Positions 18,985 to 28,214 of a DNA stretch of 64,000 nt are shown here, piece by piece. The position numbers and the translations under genes are program-made. Below the pieces are notes generated by a model. It did no database searches. It saw only the letters and a list, made by a program, of their open reading frames with translations, and had not been told where the DNA came from. The stretch is from Hellea sp. (lineage in GTDB: Bacteria > Pseudomonadota > Alphaproteobacteria > Caulobacterales > Maricaulaceae): positions 111,443 through 175,442 of the forward strand of contig JAOIVW010000003.1 of NCBI GenBank assembly GCA_028224375.1, in the 5' to 3' direction. Within the stretch, counting starts at the first letter, position 1. Each line of letters opens with the position of its first letter.

Positions 18985-19860
18985 ATGATACATGGTTCTA
19001 TAACAGCCTTAGTTACGCCCTTTAAGAACGAAACGGTCGACGAGACAGCCTTTCAAGACTTCATTGAATGGCAGATCAAGAGCGGCATACACGGACTCGT
19101 GCCTTGCGGAACTACAGGAGAGACCGCGACCTTAACGGACACTGAGCATCGCCGAGTGATTGAATTATGCGTCGAGGCCGCCAATGGACGCGTCCCTGTG
19201 ATTGCTGGGGCAGGGTCAAATGAAACCCGCATGTCAATTGCCTACGCTCAAAAAGCTAAAGATGTCGGCGCAGATGCCGCGCTCGTCGTTACGCCATATT
19301 ATAATAAGCCCAGCCAAGAAGGCATTTACCAACATTTCAAAGCCATTTCAGAAGCCGTTGATATTCCTATCGTCGTTTACAATATTCCGGGCCGCTCCGT
19401 TGTGGACATCAGCAATGATACGATGGGCCGCTTGTCCAAGCTCCCAACAGTTATTGGCTGTAAGGACGCGACAGGCGATATCACTCGCGTGGCGGGGTTG
19501 ATTGAGCGCTGCGGCGAAGACTTTATTCAGCTCTCAGGCGACGACCCGTCATCACTTGGCCATGCGGCTCATGGCGGGAAGGGCTGTATCTCGGTGGGAT
19601 CTAATGTCGCCCCGGCTGTCTATGCCGAATTTCATAACCTCATGCTGGCGAAAGATTTCGTTGGTGCGCAAGCCATCAACCAGAAGCTTCACCGTTTACA
19701 TCAAGACCTCTTCATTGATCCGAGCCCGGCTCCCGCAAAATATGGCCTGAACATATTGGGCCGTATGGATACGCATGTACGCCTGCCGATTACGCCGTGC
19801 CGCGAAGAGACAAAGGACGCCGTAAAAAGCGCTATGCGAGAGGCCGGCATAAAGCTCTGA
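18985..19860 (+). CDS. dapA: 4-hydroxy-tetrahydrodipicolinate synthase
   Basis: A 291-residue class I aldolase that condenses pyruvate with aspartate semialdehyde, the first step of the diaminopimelate/lysine pathway. The Schiff-base lysine is Lys160 in [10 protein letters not shown]. Tyr132 (VVYNIPGR) and Thr43-Thr44 ([10 protein letters not shown]) complete the proton relay. Length is typical. smpB follows one base after its stop, so the two share a transcript. Confidence 0.96.
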   Translation: MIHGSITALVTPFKNETVDETAFQDFIEWQIKSGIHGLVPCGTTGETATLTDTEHRRVIELCVEAANGRVPVIAGAGSNETRMSIAYAQKAKDVGADAALVVTPYYNKPSQEGIYQHFKAISEAVDIPIVVYNIPGRSVVDISNDTMGRLSKLPTVIGCKDATGDITRVAGLIERCGEDFIQLSGDDPSSLGHAAHGGKGCISVGSNVAPAVYAEFHNLMLAKDFVGAQAINQKLHRLHQDLFIDPSPAPAKYGLNILGRMDTHVRLPITPCREETKDAVKSAMREAGIKL

Positions 19861-19861
19861 T

Positions 19862-20338
19862 ATGGCCGCCAAAAAAGCAGACCCCAATAATAAAACGATT
19901 GCCGAAAATCGCCGTGCCCGCTTTGACTATAAAGTCGAAGAGACTTTTGAGGCAGGCATCGTGCTGGTCGGGACTGAAGTCAAAGCCCTGCGTGAAGGGC
20001 AAGCCAATATTGCCGAAAGCTATGCGGCCATCGAAAATCAAGAATTGATGCTGATTAACGCCAATATCCCGATTTACGCGCCGGCCAGTCAATTCAATCA
20101 TTTGCCAACTCGCCCGCGCAAGCTCCTCCTAAAGCGTAAGCAAATCAGTAAGTTATGGAATGAAACGCAACGTAAAGGCCGCACCATTGTGCCGCTGAAA
20201 ATGTATTTCAACGATAAGGGCACCGCAAAACTTCTTATTGGCGTGGCAACTGGTAAAGATAAGGGCGACAAGCGCGACACCAAGAAAGACCGAGATTGGA
20301 AGCGCGATAAAGCCCGCCTGATGAGGGATAGAGGTTAA
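19862..20338 (+). CDS. smpB: SsrA-binding protein SmpB
   Basis: A 158-residue tmRNA-binding protein needed for trans-translation rescue of stalled ribosomes. Family blocks visible are [39 protein letters not shown], and the C-terminal basic tail ([22 protein letters not shown]) that enters the ribosomal A site and mRNA channel. No tmRNA gene is in the window. Confidence 0.96.
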   Translation: MAAKKADPNNKTIAENRRARFDYKVEETFEAGIVLVGTEVKALREGQANIAESYAAIENQELMLINANIPIYAPASQFNHLPTRPRKLLLKRKQISKLWNETQRKGRTIVPLKMYFNDKGTAKLLIGVATGKDKGDKRDTKKDRDWKRDKARLMRDRG

Positions 20339-20360
20339 GCAACTTCCATCCCATCCGCTC

Positions 20361-20381
20361 ACCCCTCCGTAGGCAGGGGTA
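20361..20381. repeat. REP-like palindrome (first of two)
   Basis: Imperfect stem CCCCTCC-GTA-GGcAGGGG in the short space after smpB. It resembles intergenic REP-type palindromes and may terminate the dapA-smpB transcript, but lacks a T-run. Confidence 0.5.
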
Positions 20382-20417
20382 GGGACAAATTAACAGAGGT
20401 GTTAGTCCTAAGCCCTA

Positions 20418-20437
20418 ATCCCTGCATTCGCAGGGAT
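20418..20437. repeat. REP-like palindrome (second of two)
   Basis: Perfect 8-base-pair stem ATCCCTGC-ATTC-GCAGGGAT, of the type of the common proteobacterial CATCCCTGCGAANGCAGGGAT intergenic repeats. It lies between the convergent smpB and UDG genes. Confidence 0.6.
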
Positions 20438-20458
20438 GAGCAGAAACAGAGGTTTCAG

Positions 20459-21097
20459 TCACCCATCTATATACCCGCGTATATCCGCGAACACCTTATA
20501 GAACATTTCTTCAGTCAATCGCTTAGTATTCGTATTGTAACGCGAGCAATGATAACTTGAGTAAAGACGCCTATCTCCTTGTAATTTATGTATTTTATGG
20601 TGTCCAAACGGATAGGCGCTCAATTTCAAACCCATGGCTCTTACCGTATTGTCGTGACTAATTTTACCGAGGCAAAGAATAGCTTTGACCGATGTCAGGC
20701 TCTCTATCTGCTCGGTTAAAAACGGGCGGCAGGCTGCACATTCTGCGCCGACGGGCTTATTCTGCGGCGGAACGCAGCGCACGGCATTCGTAATCATCGC
20801 CCCTTTGAGCGTCAGGCCATCATCCGCCGTGCCGCTATAAGTCCCTTCGCTAAAGCCATATTCGGCCAGAGCCGCATAAAGCAGATCCCCCGCCCAATCG
20901 CCCGTAAAGGGGCGTCCTGTTTGGTTTGCGCCGTGCATGCCTGGGGCAAGCCCGACAATGAGGAGCCGGGGCTCAGGGTCGCCGAAACTTGGGACGGGCG
21001 CATTGTAATAGCTTGGAAGCTCCTCGCGTTTCTCAAGCAAAAAGGCGCGTAAACGAGGGCAACGGTCACAATCTCTATGAGGTTCCTGAAAGGCCAT
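20459..21097 (-). CDS. Type-5 (UDGb-like) uracil-DNA glycosylase
   Basis: A 212-residue iron-sulfur UDG of family 5. The cysteines for a 4Fe-4S cluster are seen in CDRCPRL and again in RCVPPQNKPVGAECAACRP. Motif A reads GLAPGMHGANQTGRPFTGD, and motif B appears as SYHCSRYNTNT in place of the usual His-Pro-Ser, here with Cys for Pro. It removes uracil and possibly hypoxanthine from DNA. The start overlaps the NYN gene stop by one base (TAATG type), so the two genes are coupled. Confidence 0.87.
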   Translation of the reverse strand: MAFQEPHRDCDRCPRLRAFLLEKREELPSYYNAPVPSFGDPEPRLLIVGLAPGMHGANQTGRPFTGDWAGDLLYAALAEYGFSEGTYSGTADDGLTLKGAMITNAVRCVPPQNKPVGAECAACRPFLTEQIESLTSVKAILCLGKISHDNTVRAMGLKLSAYPFGHHKIHKLQGDRRLYSSYHCSRYNTNTKRLTEEMFYKVFADIRGYIDG

Positions 21098-21648
21098 TAG
21101 TCTTCATCCTCATAATCACGTTTAGGACGGCCAAAGAGTTTATCCATATCCGCAATCTCAATGAAAGCATCAGCTTGGCGGCGCAATTCATCAGCGAGCA
21201 TGGCGGGTTTTGACTTCATCGTGGATACAACGGTCACCCTGACGCCTTGCTTTTGCAGGGCTTCGACAGCAATGCGGAAATCGCCATCGCCAGAGAAAAG
21301 CACAAGATGGTCAATATACGGCGCAAAGCTCAGCATATCGACGATAATTTCAGGGTCCATATCGCCTTTAATGTGACGGCGTCCGTTACGGTCTATTTGC
21401 GATTTGGCAGGCTTGGTCACAGCATGCCAGCCATTATATTCAAGCCAATCAATCAAGGGACGTATGGGGGAGAAATCATCATCCTCAACCAAGGCCGTAT
21501 AGTAGTTGGCGCGGATGAGGCGACCTTTACCTTTGAAAAGCTCGAGCAATTTTCCATAATCAATATCAAAGTCGAGTGTTTTCACTGTGGAATAGAGGTT
21601 TGACCCGTCAATAAATAAAGCTATGCGTTCGTCAGGATAGAAAGCCAT
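21097..21648 (-). CDS. NYN domain (LabA/DUF88-type) protein
   Basis: A 183-residue NYN/PIN-like domain protein. The conserved acidic residues of the putative nuclease site lie in ALFIDGSNLY (N-terminal Asp), KGDMDPEIIVDML and VLFSGDGDFRIAVEAL. Related proteins are thought to be RNases or RNA-binding factors, but no specific role is known here. It is divergent from folK by 23 bases and is translationally coupled to the type-5 UDG gene. Confidence 0.88.
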   Translation of the reverse strand: MAFYPDERIALFIDGSNLYSTVKTLDFDIDYGKLLELFKGKGRLIRANYYTALVEDDDFSPIRPLIDWLEYNGWHAVTKPAKSQIDRNGRRHIKGDMDPEIIVDMLSFAPYIDHLVLFSGDGDFRIAVEALQKQGVRVTVVSTMKSKPAMLADELRRQADAFIEIADMDKLFGRPKRDYEDED

Positions 21649-21671
21649 CTATAAGGCTCCAAGGTTTTAAA

Positions 21672-22184
21672 ATGTCGAAAAATATAAAACCCATCTATAT
21701 TGCCTTTGGCGCTAACCTGTCCAATCCAAAAGAAACCTTTCCTGCGGCTATAAAAGCTCTCGAAGTACGCGGCGTGAAGCTCATCAAAATGTCGGGCTTG
21801 TGGCAAAGTCCCGCTTGGCCGCCTGGCAGCGACCAGCCTGATTACATCAATGCCTGTGCTGAGGTTGGCTTTAACGGCGAGGCGAGGGCGCTTTTAGATA
21901 TTCTCCATGAGGTCGAAGCAGACTTTGGACGGGAACGCAGTGTTAAAAATGCGGCCCGCCAACTGGATTTGGATTTGCTCGATTTTAGAGGGCAGGTGAT
22001 TGAAGATAAAGGCGGCATGATTGTGCCGCACCCAAGGATGCTCACGCGAGGCTTTGTGTTATTTCCCTTGTCTGAAATTGCGGAAGACTGGCGCGACCCC
22101 ATTCAAGCCAATGACCTCACCTGCTGGACAGCTCGTCTGCCTTTAGCTGACGTCAAAGATATAGTGTGGTTGGGTAAGGCCTAA
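21672..22184 (+). CDS. folK: 2-amino-4-hydroxy-6-hydroxymethyldihydropteridine pyrophosphokinase
   Basis: A 170-residue HPPK that transfers pyrophosphate from ATP to 6-hydroxymethyldihydropterin in folate synthesis. Signature blocks are AFGANLSNP at the N-terminus, LDLDLLDFRG (Mg-binding aspartates) and IVPHPRMLTRGFVLFPLSEI. The usual length is kept. folP and folB are not nearby. Confidence 0.93.
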   Translation: MSKNIKPIYIAFGANLSNPKETFPAAIKALEVRGVKLIKMSGLWQSPAWPPGSDQPDYINACAEVGFNGEARALLDILHEVEADFGRERSVKNAARQLDLDLLDFRGQVIEDKGGMIVPHPRMLTRGFVLFPLSEIAEDWRDPIQANDLTCWTARLPLADVKDIVWLGKA

Positions 22185-22229
22185 TTTTACAGCCTTTCCA
22201 CGGCTTTGCATCTGCGTAACAAAGCAGGC

Positions 22230-22258
22230 TTGCATCCTGCCGCCAATCTGCCTATAAA
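22230..22258 (+). promoter_or_regulatory. Sigma-70-type promoter upstream of rpoZ
   Basis: TTGCAT, a 17-base spacer, then TATAAA. The -10 ends about 60 bases before the rpoZ ATG. Good match by eye to the housekeeping consensus. Confidence 0.45.
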
Positions 22259-22321
22259 GCCATTCGATTCAGGCTGCCCTCCATAAATCATCTGGGCGGC
22301 CATTTTATATTTGGAGTGCCC

Positions 22322-22696
22322 ATGGCCCGCGTTACCGTTGAAGATTGCGTCGAAAAAGTCCCTAATCGTTTTGATTTGGTCCTGCTCGCCTCTCACCGTT
22401 CCCGTAATATCTCTGCTGGAGCAGAGCTCACCATTGATCGCGATAATGACAAAACGCCCGTTGTGTCTCTGCGTGAACTCGCTGAAGAAACGCTTGATTT
22501 AGCCGATCTTCGTGAAAGCCTCGTCTCTAATCTACAGCGCGTTATCACAGATGACGACATGCCTGATGTTGAAGAAGAAGCGCCAGTATTGGCTCTTGAG
22601 CACGGCGAAGCGAAGCCACAAGCCGAAATGGACGAAAACGAATTGCTCCGCGCGCTGCAAAGTGACCGCGATAATGACAATTCAAGCCGTTTCTAA
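22322..22696 (+). CDS. rpoZ: RNA polymerase omega subunit
   Basis: A 124-residue omega subunit. The N-terminal [28 protein letters not shown] is the conserved core that wraps the beta-prime C-terminus. The C-terminal half is an acidic extension, longer than in E. coli but common in alphaproteobacteria. GGAG lies seven bases before the ATG at 22322. An intrinsic terminator follows before rsh, although rpoZ-rsh adjacency is widely conserved. Confidence 0.95.
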   Translation: MARVTVEDCVEKVPNRFDLVLLASHRSRNISAGAELTIDRDNDKTPVVSLRELAEETLDLADLRESLVSNLQRVITDDDMPDVEEEAPVLALEHGEAKPQAEMDENELLRALQSDRDNDNSSRF

Positions 22697-22718
22697 ACAG
22701 CTCACCGCATATTTCTTT

Positions 22719-22747
22719 AAAAGGCTGCCTTTAAGGCGGCCTTTTTT
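22719..22747 (+). terminator. Intrinsic terminator after rpoZ
   Basis: Stem AAAAGGCTGCC / GGCGGCCTTTT with a short TTTAA loop followed by a six-T run. It ends only about nine bases before the first possible rsh start, so rsh expression probably depends on readthrough or on a later start codon. Confidence 0.85.
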
Positions 22748-22755
22748 GTAGCCGA

Positions 22756-25017
22756 ATGCGATTCAAGGCTTATATTGAAACTGTGAACAAGCCTGCTGAT
22801 ATCAAAGCGCCCCTGCCGAAAAAGGGACAAGCCTATCTGCGCCAATATGAATTGGTCGATATGGTCCGCGCCTATGACCCCTCGGTTGATGAGGCGCTTT
22901 TAAACAAAGCCTATATCTTCTCTATCAAAGCGCATGGCGAACAGATGCGCCATTCGGGCGATCCTTATTATGCCCATCCCATTGAGGTGGCCGGAATTCT
23001 TGCAGGGCTTCATCTTGATGTTGCCAGCATTTGCACAGCCCTTTTACACGATGTCCTCGAGGACACTCATGTCACTTACGATGAGATGGCCGCAGAATTC
23101 ACTCCCGAAATCGCAGAGCTCGTCAGAGGCGTGACCAAATTAGGCGCTGTTGAACTCACGGCTAATGCCTCAAAAGAACGCGCCCAAGCCGAGAACTTCC
23201 AAAAATTTGTTTTAGCGATGAGCCGAGATGTCAGAGTGCTGCTCGTAAAATTATGTGACAGATTACATAATATGCGCACATTGCAATATCATCCCAAGGC
23301 CGCATCACGCGAACGCATCGCGCGCGAGACTTTAGAAATTTACGCGCCACTAGCCCGGCGGGTTGGTGTCGACCGTATATGTTCAGAGCTTGAAGATTTA
23401 TCTTTCAAACATCTTAACCCATCCGCTTTTGAGAGTATCACAAAGAGGCTCGAAAGCTGGCGCTCCGACCAAAAAGTTGCCATTTCAGAATTGTCTATAG
23501 CCCTGCGGAATTTGATGGAAGAGCATTCAGTCTCTGCGCGTATCTATGGCCGCGAAAAACGCGCCTATTCTATTTGGAGAAAACTTCAGCGCCAAGGCAT
23601 CAGCTTTGATGATGTAGCCGACATTTTCGCCTTCCGTATCATTGTTGATACGACGGCAAATTGTTACCATACTCTGGGCCTTCTGCATCAAAAGTATCGC
23701 TGCGTACCTGCACGCTTCCGAGATTTTATTTCGGTTCCTAAGCCCAATGGATATCAGTCTTTGCAAACGACGATTATATCGCCTGACAATCGCCGTGTTG
23801 AATTACAGATCCGCACAGAACGCATGGAAGATGTCGCGGAACGCGGGGTCGCCGCGCATTGGGCCTATAAAGATAATAACTATGCTTATGACCCTGACAG
23901 CGCCAAACAAAGCGGCGGCGATCCGCTGCGCCGCATTCGTCCTCTTGTAGAGATGATGGAACAAAGCGGGGATGCGGATGAGTTTTTAGAACATGCCAAA
24001 TTGGAAATGTTCACAGATCAAGTCTTCGCCTTTACGCCTAAAGGCGACCTTATTGCCCTACCGCGCGGGGCGACGCCGCTTGATTTTGCTTATGCGGTTC
24101 ACACCAAAGTCGGCGATACCTGTATTGGCGCTGTGATTAATGGCCGCGAAGTCCCACTGCGCACGCGTCTTAATAATGGCGAAGTCGTCAAAATTATTCG
24201 CGGCGGTCAGCCCGAAGCCCAGCCCGATTGGGAAAACATGGTCGTAACGGGTAAAGCCCGCTCGGCTTTGCGGCGGCTAACTCGAACTGGTGAAGCAGAT
24301 GAGTTTAAACGTATCGGCCAAATGCTCGCTGATCATGCCTTTGCGCGTGAAGATAAAGACTTTAGCGAAAGCGCATTAGTGGATGCCTTAAAACGGCTAA
24401 AGTTTGAAACTGTCGAGCCCCTATACGAAGCTTTAGGCCGAGGCAATTTATCCATTCAAGACTTTATGAAGGCTGTTTTTCCAGGGAGGGAAAGCACAAA
24501 GACGCTTGATGAGTTCGTTAACCGCGAAATGATTGATGACAATACGGCTATCCTCTACGTCAAAGGTGACGGCTTGCGGGCAGGGGTGTCAATGCATCTG
24601 TCTAATTGTTGCTCACCCATTCCGGGGGACCGCATTGTTGGCTATCATTCCGAAGGCCATGGCGTAGATATTCATTCAATCGACTGCGAAGTTCTGGCGG
24701 GTCTTGAAGGTCAACAAGACCGCTGGCTAGATTTAGGTTGGCGCCGCGCCGCAGGGCAAACCGCTTCTACCGCCCGTATCACGACCACAGTTGAACATGT
24801 CCCTGGGTCCTTGGCGGACGTAACAAAAATTGTGGGCGAAGCTGGCGGTAACTTGACGAACATCAAAACCTTAAAACGCAGCCCGTCATTTTTTGACATG
24901 GTTATCGATATTGAAGTGTCTGATAACCGACACCTCATGCAAATTGTTGCAGCTTTGCGCGCCAGCGCCTATGTGGTGTCCGCGAAACGGACTCGCGCTG
25001 AGTCTTTAAAAGAATAA
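22756..25017 (+). CDS. rsh: Bifunctional (p)ppGpp synthetase/hydrolase
   Basis: A 753-residue RelA/SpoT homologue that makes and degrades the alarmone (p)ppGpp. In order: HD hydrolase domain (ALLHDVLEDT near residue 97, CDRLHNMRT), synthetase domain (FRIIVDTTANCY, KPNGYQSLQTTI), TGS domain (FTPKGDLIALPRGATPLDFAYA), a conserved-cysteine region (LSNCCSPIPGD) and a C-terminal ACT domain. An intact HD motif means hydrolase activity is expected. The start is uncertain: the ATG at 22756 abuts the rpoZ terminator and has no clear Shine-Dalgarno, and a GTG at 22783 would fit the usual alphaproteobacterial length better. Confidence 0.93.
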   Translation: MRFKAYIETVNKPADIKAPLPKKGQAYLRQYELVDMVRAYDPSVDEALLNKAYIFSIKAHGEQMRHSGDPYYAHPIEVAGILAGLHLDVASICTALLHDVLEDTHVTYDEMAAEFTPEIAELVRGVTKLGAVELTANASKERAQAENFQKFVLAMSRDVRVLLVKLCDRLHNMRTLQYHPKAASRERIARETLEIYAPLARRVGVDRICSELEDLSFKHLNPSAFESITKRLESWRSDQKVAISELSIALRNLMEEHSVSARIYGREKRAYSIWRKLQRQGISFDDVADIFAFRIIVDTTANCYHTLGLLHQKYRCVPARFRDFISVPKPNGYQSLQTTIISPDNRRVELQIRTERMEDVAERGVAAHWAYKDNNYAYDPDSAKQSGGDPLRRIRPLVEMMEQSGDADEFLEHAKLEMFTDQVFAFTPKGDLIALPRGATPLDFAYAVHTKVGDTCIGAVINGREVPLRTRLNNGEVVKIIRGGQPEAQPDWENMVVTGKARSALRRLTRTGEADEFKRIGQMLADHAFAREDKDFSESALVDALKRLKFETVEPLYEALGRGNLSIQDFMKAVFPGRESTKTLDEFVNREMIDDNTAILYVKGDGLRAGVSMHLSNCCSPIPGDRIVGYHSEGHGVDIHSIDCEVLAGLEGQQDRWLDLGWRRAAGQTASTARITTTVEHVPGSLADVTKIVGEAGGNLTNIKTLKRSPSFFDMVIDIEVSDNRHLMQIVAALRASAYVVSAKRTRAESLKE

Positions 25018-25029
25018 CGAGATAATTCC

Positions 25030-25614
25030 ATGAATACTGATGATGTTTTAGACGTCTTCCGCGAAGCAGGCGCTTTGCTCGAAGGACATTTCATTTTGTC
25101 CTCCGGCCGTCGTAGTTCAGTGTTTTTGCAAAAAGCGCTTATCTTTAAGAACCCAGTTTTGACGTCCAAGCTCTGTAAAGCTTTGGCTGAAAAGGTGACA
25201 GCGAGCTTGGATGTTCAGCCTGATATCATTGTAGCGCCTGCCATGGGCGGGGTTATCCCAGGATATGAAACCGCGCGCCATATGGGCCTTGAATCTCTTT
25301 TCGTAGAACGTGAAGGCGGAGAGTTTTGTCTGCGCAGAGGCTTCACACTAAAGCCGGGCCAAAAAGTTCTCATGGTGGAAGACATTGTCACCACGGGGCT
25401 GTCCTCTCGCGAATGTATCGCGGCGATGAATAAGACGGGCGCAACGGTGATTGCCGGCGCCTGTATCTTTGACCGCTCCAACGGAAGCGCTGATATCGGC
25501 GTGCCGCTTGTTAGTCTCGCAGCGCGGAAGTTTCCTGATTATGATCCAAACGAACTACCTGACGAGCTCAAAAACATCCCTGCCATCAAACCTGGCAGTC
25601 GGGGACTGTCTTAG
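25030..25614 (+). CDS. pyrE: Orotate phosphoribosyltransferase
   Basis: A 194-residue type I phosphoribosyltransferase, making orotidine 5'-phosphate from orotate and PRPP in pyrimidine synthesis. The PRPP-binding motif is [14 protein letters not shown], and [15 protein letters not shown] and [12 protein letters not shown] are further family blocks. It is 12 bases after rsh and overlaps the pdxJ start by one base (TAGTG). Confidence 0.94.
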   Translation: MNTDDVLDVFREAGALLEGHFILSSGRRSSVFLQKALIFKNPVLTSKLCKALAEKVTASLDVQPDIIVAPAMGGVIPGYETARHMGLESLFVEREGGEFCLRRGFTLKPGQKVLMVEDIVTTGLSSRECIAAMNKTGATVIAGACIFDRSNGSADIGVPLVSLAARKFPDYDPNELPDELKNIPAIKPGSRGLS

Positions 25615-26375
25615 TGGAAAAATCGCTGCCAAGGCTTGGGGTCAATATTGATCACATCGCAACTGTGCGTAACGCAAGGGGCGGTGAGCACCCAGACCCG
25701 GTCGCGGGAGCATGGGCCGCAATTCAGGCAGGGGCCGATGGTATAACGGCGCATTTACGTGAAGACCGCCGCCACATGCGCGATGATGATATGGAGCGCC
25801 TGCAATTACTCTGCGAGAGCAAAAATATCCCGCTCAACATGGAAATGGCTGCAACGACAGAGATGCAAGACATCGCGCTTCGCCTTAAACCTAAAGCCGT
25901 ATGCATTGTGCCTGAACGCCGCGAAGAACGTACCACCGAGGGCGGGCTCGATGTCGCAGGACAACATAACCGTCTCGTGCCCATCATATCGGCGCTGAAT
26001 GATAACGGGTCTCGCGTCTCTCTTTTCATCGAGGCTGTGACTCATCAGATTGAAGCCGCAGCTCGAACAGACGCAGAAGTCGTTGAGTTTCATACGGGCG
26101 CTTATGCCCATGCTTTGGATGAGGATAACCAAGACAAGGCTGATAAAATTTTGGATGCCCTTCAGCAAGGTGCAACGCTGGCTCACGCTTTGGGGCTTGA
26201 GGTTCACTTTGGACACGGCCTGACATTTGACAATGTGGAGCCTATCGCGGCTATCCCCGAAGGCATGGAACTTAACATCGGACATTTCATCATTGGCGAA
26301 GCTATTTTTATAGGCCTTGAGCCTGCAATAAAAGAGATGCATCGCCGCGCAACACAGGCTAGATACGGCTCATGA
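25614..26375 (+). CDS. pdxJ: Pyridoxine 5'-phosphate synthase
   Basis: A 253-residue TIM-barrel enzyme that forms pyridoxine 5'-phosphate from deoxyxylulose 5-phosphate and 3-amino-1-hydroxyacetone phosphate, the last ring-forming step of vitamin B6 synthesis. Diagnostic blocks: [37 protein letters not shown] and [12 protein letters not shown]. It starts with GTG inside the pyrE stop (TAGTG) and ends in an ATGA overlap with acpS. The pdxJ-acpS pair is widely conserved. Confidence 0.96.
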   Translation: MEKSLPRLGVNIDHIATVRNARGGEHPDPVAGAWAAIQAGADGITAHLREDRRHMRDDDMERLQLLCESKNIPLNMEMAATTEMQDIALRLKPKAVCIVPERREERTTEGGLDVAGQHNRLVPIISALNDNGSRVSLFIEAVTHQIEAAARTDAEVVEFHTGAYAHALDEDNQDKADKILDALQQGATLAHALGLEVHFGHGLTFDNVEPIAAIPEGMELNIGHFIIGEAIFIGLEPAIKEMHRRATQARYGS

Positions 26376-26770
26376 TTTTAGGCATCGGTACAGATATTTG
26401 CGACATAAGCCGCATAGAGAAATCCATTGAAAAATTTGGACAGCGTTTCCTCGATAAAACCTTCACAGAGCATGAGCAGGCTTATTGCGAAAGCAAATCT
26501 GGGAAAGCCGCATTTTATGCCAAACGTTTTGCCGCCAAAGAAGCTGTTGCGAAAGCTTTGGCAACATCTTCTTCAGGCGCGTTGTCGTGGCAGGATGTGG
26601 AAGTTAAAAACGACCCCTCAGGGCGGCCGCAAGCCGTGCTGTATCGCGGCGCGCAAGAACGGCTAAATGCAAAAACACCTGATGGTTTTAAAGCCCATGT
26701 ACATCTAAGCCTCTCGGATGATTATCCTTACGCTGTCGCCTATGCGATTATCGAAGCGCAGGACGCCTAG
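26372..26770 (+). CDS. acpS: Holo-[acyl-carrier-protein] synthase
   Basis: A 132-residue group I phosphopantetheinyl transferase that activates acyl carrier protein. The N-terminal [15 protein letters not shown] and the [11 protein letters not shown] block carry the metal- and CoA-binding acidic residues. It overlaps pdxJ by four bases and is followed two bases later by lepB. Confidence 0.95.
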   Translation: MILGIGTDICDISRIEKSIEKFGQRFLDKTFTEHEQAYCESKSGKAAFYAKRFAAKEAVAKALATSSSGALSWQDVEVKNDPSGRPQAVLYRGAQERLNAKTPDGFKAHVHLSLSDDYPYAVAYAIIEAQDA

Positions 26771-26772
26771 AC

Positions 26773-27528
26773 ATGGCGAAAGAGAAGAAAAAATCCGGCA
26801 ATCAAACTATTGAAATCCTCATCACCATTGCTTGGGCGCTGGGCATATCGATTGTTTTGCGAACCTTTCTGTTTCAGCCCTTTCATATTCCCTCGGGATC
26901 TATGCTGCCTGGTTTGATGAAAGGTGATTATATTATCACGACAAAATACTCACTGGGATATGGAACATATGCCGCTGCGCCGCTCCCGTTTCCGGTGAAA
27001 AAAGGGCGTCTATTTGAGCGTGAACCCAATCGCGGCGATGTCATTGTCTTCCGCCCCGAAGGCGACAATAAGAATTTCATTAAACGCCTCGTGGGATTGC
27101 CAGGCGATCAGATGCAGGTTCAAAAGGGAAAGCTATTTATCAATGGTAAGGCTGTCGCGACAGAGTTGGTCGGCGACCAGGAATACGTCAATCAGAACGG
27201 TGATAATGCCGTAGCCCAAGCGTGGCGCGAAACTTTTGACAATGGTAATCAGCATATTGTTTTCGACGATCAAGATAACGGCCAATTGGATAACACGTCG
27301 ATATATACTGTGCCTGCAGGATATTATTTTATGATGGGCGATAATAGAGATAATTCCTTAGATAGCCGAGTATCTGTGAGACAAGGCGGGGCCGGGTTTG
27401 TCCCAACAGAAAACCTTATGGGTAAGGCGGAATTTGTTCTTTTATCCGTGGATAACGACTTTGCGCTTTTCAAACCTTGGACATGGGCCAATATGCGCGG
27501 AGACCGTTTCTTCAAGGGCATAAAATGA
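26773..27528 (+). CDS. lepB: Signal peptidase I
   Basis: A 251-residue inner-membrane signal peptidase of the Ser/Lys type (S26). One N-terminal membrane segment (about residues 12-32) precedes the catalytic serine Ser43 (HIPSGSMLPGL), and the general-base lysine Lys104 lies in FIKRLVGLPGD. The C-terminal GDNRDNSLDSR box is present. It releases mature exported proteins on the periplasmic face. Its stop overlaps the rnc start by four bases. Confidence 0.96.
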   Translation: MAKEKKKSGNQTIEILITIAWALGISIVLRTFLFQPFHIPSGSMLPGLMKGDYIITTKYSLGYGTYAAAPLPFPVKKGRLFEREPNRGDVIVFRPEGDNKNFIKRLVGLPGDQMQVQKGKLFINGKAVATELVGDQEYVNQNGDNAVAQAWRETFDNGNQHIVFDDQDNGQLDNTSIYTVPAGYYFMMGDNRDNSLDSRVSVRQGGAGFVPTENLMGKAEFVLLSVDNDFALFKPWTWANMRGDRFFKGIK

Positions 27529-28214
27529 AGCCCGAATATCGCCGCTTGAGCATTCTTGAAAACAGAATGGGCTATATCTTTAAAGATAAAGAGCTTGCGA
27601 TGCGCGCATTAACACACAGTTCTTATGGAGATGGACGGCGCAAGACACCTGATTATGAGCGGCTCGAATTTCTTGGGGACCGCGTGCTCGGATTAATGAC
27701 AGCCGAGAAATTATTTTTCCTCAGCCGTGAAAAAGAGGGCGCTTTGGCCAGGCGGCTTAATGCTTTAGTGCGCAAGGAAACCTGCGCTCGCATCGCGCGG
27801 CATCTGGGTATTGGGGACGCTTTACTGATTTCGCCCTCAGAGGAGCGTCAAGGCGGGCGTGATAAAATCTCAATATTAGGAGATGCTTGCGAGTCTATTA
27901 TGGGGGCTATCTATCTGGATGGCGGGTTTCCTGCCGCTCAGGCCTTTTTTGATGTCCATTGGAAAGAAGATATCGACGCCGTCACGGATAAATCCATGAA
28001 GGACCCAAAGACCACCTTGCAAGAGAAGGCCTCCATCGCCAAAAAAACACTCCCAACTTACACCACGCTCAATCGGTCTGGGCCTGATCATAAACCACTA
28101 TTTGTGATACAGGTTGAGGTCGAAGGCGTGGGCCGCGCGACAGGTACAGGTAAATCTAAAAAAGACGCTGAACGCTATGCGGCTATTCATTTATTAGAAG
28201 AGTGGCCATCATGA
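27525..28214 (+). CDS. rnc: Ribonuclease III
   Basis: A 229-residue double-strand-specific endoribonuclease that processes rRNA precursors and structured mRNAs. The RNase III signature is ERLEFLGDRVLGL, the second acidic cluster is LGDACESIMGAIYLDGG, and a C-terminal double-stranded RNA-binding domain ends GKSKKDAERYAAIHLL. The start is the ATG at 27525 overlapping the lepB stop. An in-frame extension to 27477 would lie entirely inside lepB. It overlaps era by four bases. Confidence 0.96.
   Translation: MKPEYRRLSILENRMGYIFKDKELAMRALTHSSYGDGRRKTPDYERLEFLGDRVLGLMTAEKLFFLSREKEGALARRLNALVRKETCARIARHLGIGDALLISPSEERQGGRDKISILGDACESIMGAIYLDGGFPAAQAFFDVHWKEDIDAVTDKSMKDPKTTLQEKASIAKKTLPTYTTLNRSGPDHKPLFVIQVEVEGVGRATGTGKSKKDAERYAAIHLLEEWPS

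Noticed and set aside
4650..21097. A linked uracil-repair system formed by the two UDG-superfamily genes
   Set aside because: They are 16 kb apart, belong to different families and are each coupled to unrelated neighbours, so there is no evidence for a joint system.
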